In this document: piece after piece, positions 21,694-26,386 of the stretch
Layout: each line of letters opens with the position of its first letter
Numbering within the stretch: the first letter of the stretch is position 1
NCBI GenBank assembly: GCA_910587905.1
Contig: CAJUOF010000064.1
Coordinates: 1 to 26,386, forward strand
Length of the DNA: 26,386 bases
Direction: 5' to 3'
From: an uncultured Lachnospiraceae bacterium
GTDB lineage: Bacteria > Bacillota_A > Clostridia > Lachnospirales > Lachnospiraceae
Notes under the pieces: model-generated
The model's input: only the letters and a program-made list of their open reading frames with translations
Told to the model about the DNA's origin: nothing
The model's database searches: none
Translations under genes and position numbers: made by a program

Positions 21694-23304
21694 CTAATCA
21701 TTTTCAGTGACAATGTCCATATGAATTTTTTCCTTCAGCTCATCCTCGCTGATGTAGCGGGTGTCTGTTCTCCTTCCGTCCGTGAGCAGGCGGGCTTTGA
21801 AGGTCATCTCCTTTTGGAAGTTTGCCCGCACGTAATCCGACAGCTCCGAGAGCACGCTTTCCCTTCCCCCGATCATATAAAGATTCTCGTCCAGGAACTC
21901 CAGCATGATGCCGTCTTCTCCGAAGGGCTCTGCCTGCGCCCCGAGAAGAGCCGGACCGCTGGCTCCCCCAATCTCTTTGGCAATGCGGCCCCATTGTTCC
22001 CTCACAAGCATCAAATCCTCGTACCGAGCTTTGGTCAGGACCACCGCCTCATCCTCAGAGGAGGCTGCACCGCCCCTGCCGTTCGTTCCTGGCACTGAGG
22101 AAATCGTTCCAGAAGGTTCCTCCCCACCGGCCCTCTCCGGCAGAGTGAACACTCCTTCCTCCACACGCTTTTCCAGCTCCTTCAGCCTCTGTAAGACGGA
22201 ATCCAGATTTTCTTCCATCTGCGGTTTCGTCAGACGGATCAGGGCCACCTCCAAGAGCACCCGCTTCCCCGCCGCATAGCGCAGCTGGTTCGACAATTCC
22301 GAAAAGATACGGATATAGCGCATCAGGGTCCCCCCATCCACCAGCTCTGCCTCTTCCCGAAGTCGTCCGAGATCTTCCTTCGTCACATCTAGGCTGTCCT
22401 CGTCACCGGAAGCCTCGAAGAGCAGGAGATTTCGCATATACCAGGTGAAATCCAGCACGAACTGAGCGATCTCCCTCCCCTGGACCACAATCTCCTCCAC
22501 AAGCCGCAGGCTTCCCGCCGTGTCGCCTTTTGCCACCTTCCGGAGCAGTTTGCTGAACACTTCGCCGTCCACGGCCCCCAAGACCTCCAACACCTTCTCA
22601 TAAGTAAGCCGCTCGCCGTAATGAAACGCCACGCACTGATCAAACAGGCTGATGGCGTCCCGCATGGAACCGTCCCCTTTCTTTGCGATATAGCGGAGCG
22701 CCTTTTCCTCCACATCGATCTGCTCTGCAGCCGCCATTTCCGCCAGCCTATCCGTGATGGTATCGCCGCCGATTCGCCGGAAATCATACCGCTGGCACCG
22801 GGATAACACCGTCACCGGTATCTTGTGCACCTCCGTGGTAGCCAGGATAAAGATCACGTAGGAAGGCGGCTCCTCCAACGTCTTCAAAAGTGCGTTAAAA
22901 GCCCCCGTGGACAGCATGTGGACCTCGTCGATGATATAAACTCTGTATTTCCCTTCCGCCGGAGAATACCGGACCTCGTCCCGGATCTCCCGGATGTTAT
23001 CCACACCGTTGTTGGAAGCGGCGTCGATTTCCACCACATTGACGGAATTTCCGGCGGCGATGGAACGGCAGGCGCTACATTCCCCGCAGGGATCCCCGTC
23101 CACGGGGTGCTCACAGTTGACCGCCTGCGCCAGAATCTTGGCAATGGTCGTCTTTCCCGTTCCCCGGGTCCCGCAAAAAAGATAGGCATGGCCGATGCGC
23201 CCGGTCCTGATCTGATTCTTAAGCGTCGTCACGATGTGGTCCTGCCCCTTGACATCTTCAAAGGTTCCGGGCCTCCATTTTCTGTACAATGCTGTATATG
23301 CCAT
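21694..23304 (-). CDS. dnaX: DNA polymerase III gamma/tau subunit
   Basis: Clamp-loader ATPase, about 536 aa. The N-terminus AYTALYRKWRPGTFEDVKGQ is diagnostic. Walker A is GTRGTGKTT. The zinc module has four cysteines, in VNCEHPVDGDPCGECSACRS. Walker B is IIDEVHML, and sensor 1 is in FILATTEVHKIP. The C-terminal third is more variable, with a TTL-like LLEVALIRLTKP and a tail that in E. coli tau contacts polymerase and helicase. The open frame extends 25 codons upstream, but the ATG at 23304 gives the family N-terminus. No frameshift site for a gamma form was noticed. It precedes ybaB and recR. Confidence 0.95.
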   Translation of the reverse strand: MAYTALYRKWRPGTFEDVKGQDHIVTTLKNQIRTGRIGHAYLFCGTRGTGKTTIAKILAQAVNCEHPVDGDPCGECSACRSIAAGNSVNVVEIDAASNNGVDNIREIRDEVRYSPAEGKYRVYIIDEVHMLSTGAFNALLKTLEEPPSYVIFILATTEVHKIPVTVLSRCQRYDFRRIGGDTITDRLAEMAAAEQIDVEEKALRYIAKKGDGSMRDAISLFDQCVAFHYGERLTYEKVLEVLGAVDGEVFSKLLRKVAKGDTAGSLRLVEEIVVQGREIAQFVLDFTWYMRNLLLFEASGDEDSLDVTKEDLGRLREEAELVDGGTLMRYIRIFSELSNQLRYAAGKRVLLEVALIRLTKPQMEENLDSVLQRLKELEKRVEEGVFTLPERAGGEEPSGTISSVPGTNGRGGAASSEDEAVVLTKARYEDLMLVREQWGRIAKEIGGASGPALLGAQAEPFGEDGIMLEFLDENLYMIGGRESVLSELSDYVRANFQKEMTFKARLLTDGRRTDTRYISEDELKEKIHMDIVTEND

Positions 23305-23323
23305 ATCGACACCTTTCCCATAA

Positions 23324-23365
23324 GAGAAAGGCGGACAGGCCCTGTTCGGCCCGTCTGCCTTTCTC
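23324..23365 (-). other. Strong hairpin between phosphofructokinase and dnaX genes
   Basis: GAGAAAGGC and GCCTTTCTC (23324-23332 with 23357-23365) pair perfectly; inside, GGAC/GTCT and GGCC/GGCC add further pairs. On the minus strand it ends 20 bases before the dnaX start and is followed by TTATGGG, not a T-run. It may be a weak terminator for the upstream gene or a leader structure of dnaX. The small SRP RNA gene often found upstream of dnaX in Firmicutes was not seen in this 119-base gap. Confidence 0.55.
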
Positions 23366-23423
23366 GCTCCGTTCTTCATTTCTGTTTTTCATTTTCGTTT
23401 TTATTTCATCCGGTTCTCCGCCG

Positions 23424-24545
23424 CTATTTCCGCTTATCCTTCTCGCCGTAAGGCTCGTCGCCGAAGCTGATGCCAAGGAGTCTTGCCTCCCCGATGATGG
23501 TGGATTCCGGGGGAACAGTCTTCAACTTTCCCGCCACCTCTTCCAGAGGAGTCTTGGAAATCTCCCGGCTCTTAACCGCCACCATGTAACCGTACTGCTT
23601 CTTGCTGATCATCCTGGCCGCCGCCGCGCCCAGGCGGGAAGAAAGCACTCGGTCATAGGCACAGGGAACGCCGCCCCTCTGCATGTGTCCGGGAACCGTC
23701 ACACGGACCTCAATGCCGCAGGCCTCCTCGATCTGCGCACCGATCTCGTAGGCAATGGAGGGATAAACGGGCTTGCCGTCCTTCTTCGCCTTCTCCTTCT
23801 TTTTCTTCAGCTCCTTCTTGGTAAGCTTCGCGTCCTCCTTGGAGATCGCTCCCTCCGCCACCGCGATGATGGAGAAAAATTTGCCCTCCTTCTCCCTTTT
23901 CTTGAGGGCGCCGATGACGGAATTGATATCGTAAGGGATCTCCGGAATCAGGATGATGTCGGCACCGCCGGCCATGCCCGCGTTCAGCGTCAGCCATCCG
24001 GCCCCGTGACCCATGATCTCGATCATGAACACCCGGCTGTGGGACGCCGCCGTGGTGTGGATGCAGTCAATGGCATTCGTCGCAATGTCAACCGCGCTCT
24101 GGAAACCAAAGGTCATGTCCGTGCCCCAGAGGTCGTTGTCGATGGTCTTGGGCAGGCCGATGACGTTCAGCCCCTCCTCCCTGAGCAGGTTCGCCGTCTT
24201 CTGGCTGCCGTTTCCGCCCAGTATCACCAAGCACTCCAGACGAAGCTGCCTGTAGGTGTGCTTCATGGCTTCGACCTTGTCCAAATCATTCTCATCATGG
24301 ACCCGCATCAGCTTGAAGGGCTGCCTGGAGGTGCCGAGGATCGTGCCCCCCTGCGTCAGGATCCCTGAAAAATCCCAAGGCTGCATGATCTGGTAATTCA
24401 TATAGATCAGACCTTTGTAGCCATCCCTGAATCCAATAATCTCCACATCATCATACATCTGGTACAACGCCTTTGCCACGCCCCGCATCACCGCGTTCAA
24501 GCTCTGGCAGTCGCCGCCGCTTGTCAACATGCCCACTCTTAACAT
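23424..24545 (-). CDS. 6-phosphofructokinase, atypical Lys-type
   Basis: Glycolytic enzyme, about 373 aa, that phosphorylates fructose 6-phosphate. The N-terminus has VGMLTSGGDCQSLNAVMRG, the first nucleotide-binding loop; typical bacterial PfkA reads GGDAPGMN. The second loop is ILGGNGSQKTA where PfkA has GGDGS. The catalytic motif is LPKTIDNDLWGTD; ATP-dependent PfkA has PGTIDND and pyrophosphate enzymes PKTIDND with GGDD. Glycine in the second loop with lysine in the third is a combination known from ATP-using group-X/kinetoplastid-type enzymes, so ATP is favoured. The fructose 6-phosphate site EIMGHGAGW is present. The ATG at 24545 after GGGAGG gives the family start; an in-frame upstream ATG does not. 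An intact promoter lies at 24609-24637. Confidence 0.9.
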   Translation of the reverse strand: MLRVGMLTSGGDCQSLNAVMRGVAKALYQMYDDVEIIGFRDGYKGLIYMNYQIMQPWDFSGILTQGGTILGTSRQPFKLMRVHDENDLDKVEAMKHTYRQLRLECLVILGGNGSQKTANLLREEGLNVIGLPKTIDNDLWGTDMTFGFQSAVDIATNAIDCIHTTAASHSRVFMIEIMGHGAGWLTLNAGMAGGADIILIPEIPYDINSVIGALKKREKEGKFFSIIAVAEGAISKEDAKLTKKELKKKKEKAKKDGKPVYPSIAYEIGAQIEEACGIEVRVTVPGHMQRGGVPCAYDRVLSSRLGAAAARMISKKQYGYMVAVKSREISKTPLEEVAGKLKTVPPESTIIGEARLLGISFGDEPYGEKDKRK

Positions 24546-24608
24546 AAATAAAACGCCTCCCTCTGCTTCGATTTTTCTCCGGGCTTTTTCTGCCTGTGAA
24601 TTATCTCT

Positions 24609-24637
24609 ATTATATAATAAACAGAGGGCAGGGGCAA
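24609..24637 (-). promoter_or_regulatory. Promoter of the phosphofructokinase gene
   Basis: Minus strand: TTGCCC (24637-24632), 17-base spacer, TATAAT (24614-24609). The -10 is a full consensus match. The leader to the ATG at 24545 is about 57 bases. Confidence 0.7.
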
Positions 24638-24757
24638 GGAGAAAATACAATGCTCTTGGTTCCTAAAACCTGGCCCTCTGCCCCGGTCATGTTAGGAGCC
24701 ATTAGATTTTAAAAAAATCATTTTTACTTTCAAATCATTAAAAAGGCTTCTTCCATC

Positions 24758-25042
24758 TTACTTTGTCCGAACCTTTGCAAGTTGCTCCACTTCCGCAACT
24801 TTGAGACCCGAATACCGTGCAATTTTCTCAACAGGCAGCTCCCCGTCATCCAACATTCGAAGCGCCATCTTCTTTTTCGTTTCATCTCTGCCTTGATTTT
24901 TCCCCTGATTTAATATCGTTCTTGCCTCTGTTTCAATCAATGCCCCACCCATGATATCACCTACGCCTTTCTGCACATTTTCATATTTTTGTGCGATTTC
25001 TTTTATCACATCGTTGGAAAGCTCTATATGATGTTGTATCAT
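24758..25042 (-). pseudogene. C-terminal remnant of an Rpn-family PD-(D/E)XK nuclease/transposase
   Basis: About 94 codons remain. The tail ILNQGKNQGRDETKKKMALRMLDDGELPVEKIARYSGLKVAEVEQLAK is the typical end of Rpn/YhgA-like recombination-promoting nucleases (a Q/G-K-rich helix, then an ML-x-DG and GL-x-x-x-EV motif). Full-length members are about 300 aa with the PD-(D/E)XK catalytic core in the N-terminal two thirds, which is missing. The open frame ends at its 5' side exactly where the left end of the IS3 element lies (25048), so the insertion most likely cut the gene. The rest may lie beyond the right edge of the window. No ribosome site of its own is evident. Confidence 0.75.
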
Positions 25043-25047
25043 AATAC

Positions 25048-25076
25048 TTGACACTTCCACTTCACAGATTTATAAA
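25048..25076 (+). promoter_or_regulatory. Transposase promoter within the left end of the IS
   Basis: TTGACA (25048-25053), 17-base spacer, TATAAA (25071-25076). The -35 hexamer is the first six bases of the left terminal repeat, so transposase binding there would block its own transcription. The ribosome site GGAGG (25089-25093) precedes the orfA ATG by seven bases. Confidence 0.75.
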
Positions 25077-25100
25077 AAAAGTGATAATGGAGGTTAGGAA

Positions 25101-25433
25101 ATGGCACAGAAGAAAGTTTATGACAAGGAGTTCAAAATTCAGGCAGTAAAGCTCGGTCGGGAGATCGGGTTCAGCAAAGCGGCAAAGGAATTGGGAGTCA
25201 ACACAGATACGCTGTATGGATGGAATAAACGTGCAAAAGACGCAAGGCTGTATCTGGGGCCGGGAACCCAGACACCAGATACGGCGATGAGCCTTACAGA
25301 GGAGGTGCAGAAACTCAGGCAGCAGAACAAAGAACAGGCAAAGGAAATTACCCGTTTAAAAGAGGAAAATGAGTTTTTGGCAGAGGCAAGCGCTTTTTTC
25401 GCAGCGAGCCGTCGGAAGTCAGCAAAAACCTGA
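25101..25433 (+). CDS. IS3-family transposase OrfA
   Basis: 110 aa. An N-terminal helix-turn-helix (KVYDKEFKIQAVKLGREIGFSKAAKELGVNTDTLYGWNK, about residues 5-43) recognises the terminal repeats. The C-terminal half is a leucine-zipper coiled coil (LTEEVQKLRQQN, then ITRLKEENEFL) used for multimerisation, and the residues after it are typical of the OrfA/OrfB junction. OrfA alone usually acts as a regulator; the OrfAB fusion is the transposase. A slippery heptamer near its 3' end allows that fusion. Confidence 0.92.
   Translation: MAQKKVYDKEFKIQAVKLGREIGFSKAAKELGVNTDTLYGWNKRAKDARLYLGPGTQTPDTAMSLTEEVQKLRQQNKEQAKEITRLKEENEFLAEASAFFAASRRKSAKT
25394..25400 (+). other. Programmed -1 frameshift site, T TTT TTC
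   Basis: The heptamer is in the correct register: the orfA codons are GCT TTT TTC. After a -1 slip the frame reads CGC AGC GAG CCG and stays open through 25436 into orfB. This would produce the OrfAB fusion expected of IS3 elements, which more often use A-rich heptamers. A downstream stimulating structure was not identified. Confidence 0.65.
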
Positions 25434-25435
25434 GG

Positions 25436-26341
25436 ATGAGGTTTATTGATATCAAGACACACGGCGGCGCTGTAAAGGGGAGGATTGCGTTTTATTGTGA
25501 TGCGCTTCATGTGACAAGGCAGGGATTTTACTGGTATCTGAAACATCGGGACGATCCGTGGAAATATGAAAGCGTCGCTGAAAAAATGCGTGCTATCGTG
25601 GCAGAGGATGAATGCAATGACACATATGGACGCTGCAGGATGTGCCAGGCGTTAATGCTGAAATACCCGGATGAAGACATCCCCAGCGAAAGAACGGTCT
25701 ACAGGATCATGGAAGAAATCGGCTTAAGCCACAGGCCAAAACGCAGGCCTAATGGCATTACAAAGGCCGACAGGAACGCCCGAAAATCGGATGACCTTTT
25801 AAAACGGGATTTCACAGCAGAAAGGCCGCTGGAAAAGTGTGTGACGGACATCACCGAAATTCCCGCGCAAGACGGGAAACTCTATGTCTCCGCCATCTTT
25901 GACTGTTACGATCTGGGGGTTCTCGGGCTTGCGATGGCAGATAACATGAGGGCAGAGCTGTGCATATCCACAATAGAGAATGCTTCCAAGGCATTCCCGT
26001 CCATCAGCGGTGCGATTGTTCACAGTGACCGGGGGAGTCAGTACACAAGCGCATCCTACAGGGCAGAGCTAAAACGCCGCGGGATCGTGCAGAGTATGAA
26101 CAGCGATGGCGGCAGGTGTCATGACAATGCACGCTGTGAAGCGATGTGGGCGAGAATGAAGGAGGAACTCCTGTATGGCAGATATGACACAAAGAAAATG
26201 GCGATCGAGGAACTTAAAACCCTGATATGGAGATACTTTATCATCTATTGGAATAATCGGAGGATATGCTCAGCCAATGGCGGTCTGCCTCCAATGCTCA
26301 AAAGGAAGCAGTATTATGAGTCGCTGGAGAAAGCCGCTTAA
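25436..26341 (+). CDS. IS3-family transposase OrfB (DDE integrase domain)
   Basis: 301 aa, full length. An HTH_21-type helical region spans roughly residues 45-100 (DECNDTYGRCRMCQALM, SERTVYRIMEEIGL), followed by the rve integrase core. The catalytic triad is D138 (CVTDITEI), D198 (VHSDRGSQYTS) and E235 (NARCEAMWARMKEEL). The conserved YWNNRRI near the C-terminus is also typical. The ATG lies two bases after the orfA stop in the -1 frame and is probably read mainly as part of the frameshifted fusion. Confidence 0.93.
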   Translation: MRFIDIKTHGGAVKGRIAFYCDALHVTRQGFYWYLKHRDDPWKYESVAEKMRAIVAEDECNDTYGRCRMCQALMLKYPDEDIPSERTVYRIMEEIGLSHRPKRRPNGITKADRNARKSDDLLKRDFTAERPLEKCVTDITEIPAQDGKLYVSAIFDCYDLGVLGLAMADNMRAELCISTIENASKAFPSISGAIVHSDRGSQYTSASYRAELKRRGIVQSMNSDGGRCHDNARCEAMWARMKEELLYGRYDTKKMAIEELKTLIWRYFIIYWNNRRICSANGGLPPMLKRKQYYESLEKAA

Positions 26342-26348
26342 AGATTTC

Positions 26349-26366
26349 GTGAAGAAAAAGTGTAAA
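26349..26366. repeat. Right terminal inverted repeat of the IS3 element
   Basis: GTGAAGAAAAAGTGTAAA is the imperfect reverse complement of the left end at 25048-25065 (14 of 18). Just outside it, GATATTG-A-CAATATC (26369-26383) is a perfect palindrome containing an outward-facing TTGACA, which could act as a -35 box for whatever lies to the right. Confidence 0.65.
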
Positions 26367-26386
26367 GGGATATTGACAATATCAAA

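Larger units (their letters stand above)
25048..26366 (+). mobile_element. IS3-family insertion sequence
   Basis: About 1.32 kb, the usual IS3 size, with two overlapping-phase frames (orfA, orfB) in -1 register and imperfect terminal repeats. The left end reads TTGACACTTCCACTTCAC (25048-25065) and the right end, read inward, TTTACACTTTTTCTTCAC (26366-26349); 14 of 18 positions match. Exact ends are uncertain by a few bases and no target duplication could be identified. The element interrupts an Rpn-type gene. Both frames are intact, so it may be active. Confidence 0.85.

Noticed and set aside
23305..23423. Small SRP RNA gene upstream of dnaX
   Set aside because: The gap is 119 bases and holds one hairpin; the conserved SRP RNA loop sequences were not seen.
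23289..24368. 359-codon plus-strand frame opposite phosphofructokinase
   Set aside because: Antisense of a gene with intact glycolytic motifs; its protein is arginine- and leucine-rich without domain character.

Overview
The window looks like the chromosome of a fairly GC-rich member of the Clostridia, most likely Lachnospiraceae. This is inferred from the firmicute dnaX-ybaB-recR order, lipobox lipoproteins in place of outer-membrane genes, strong GGAGG ribosome sites and AT-rich spacers carrying near-consensus sigma-A promoters. No rRNA or tRNA gene was recognised, so the species cannot be named.

Positions 1-7880: a six-gene minus-strand operon reads from a PhnW-like class V aminotransferase (6768) through a peptide/nickel-type ABC importer (binding lipoprotein, two permeases, two ATPases; down to 18). 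A DeoR-family regulator is transcribed divergently. The shared spacer has a perfect TTGACA-17-TATAAT promoter for the operon, a TTGCCA-17-TATAAT promoter for the regulator, and candidate operators. Positions 7881-8559 hold no convincing gene but many repeats and hairpins. Positions 8560-11369 carry sfsA, holA and a fructokinase-like PfkB kinase, all on the minus strand.

Positions 11388-18596: an unusual signalling locus. Two paralogous FecR-domain lipoproteins are divergent. The plus-strand one is followed by a CHASE2 class III nucleotide cyclase, an MBL-fold hydrolase and a GAF/HD-GYP protein. Together these offer an extracytoplasmic sensor, a second-messenger synthase, a candidate degrading enzyme and a GAF-coupled phosphohydrolase. 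A terminator hairpin sits just before the ribosome site of the first gene. FecR domains are best known from Gram-negative iron signalling, but no TonB receptor or ECF sigma gene is present here.

Positions 18555-19560: about 0.9 kb without a gene. On the minus strand it has an rRNA-like promoter (TTGACA-17-TATCAT with an A-rich upstream element), an interior with a long-range 12-bp perfect inverted repeat plus in-register extensions, and a terminator that works in both directions. This is a candidate large structured non-coding RNA.

Positions 19637-24640: azlCD (branched-chain amino acid export), then minus-strand recR, ybaB, dnaX and an atypical 6-phosphofructokinase. Positions 24758-26386: the C-terminal remnant of an Rpn-family nuclease/transposase gene, cut by a complete-looking IS3-family element with its own promoter, orfA/orfB, a -1 frameshift heptamer and imperfect terminal repeats.
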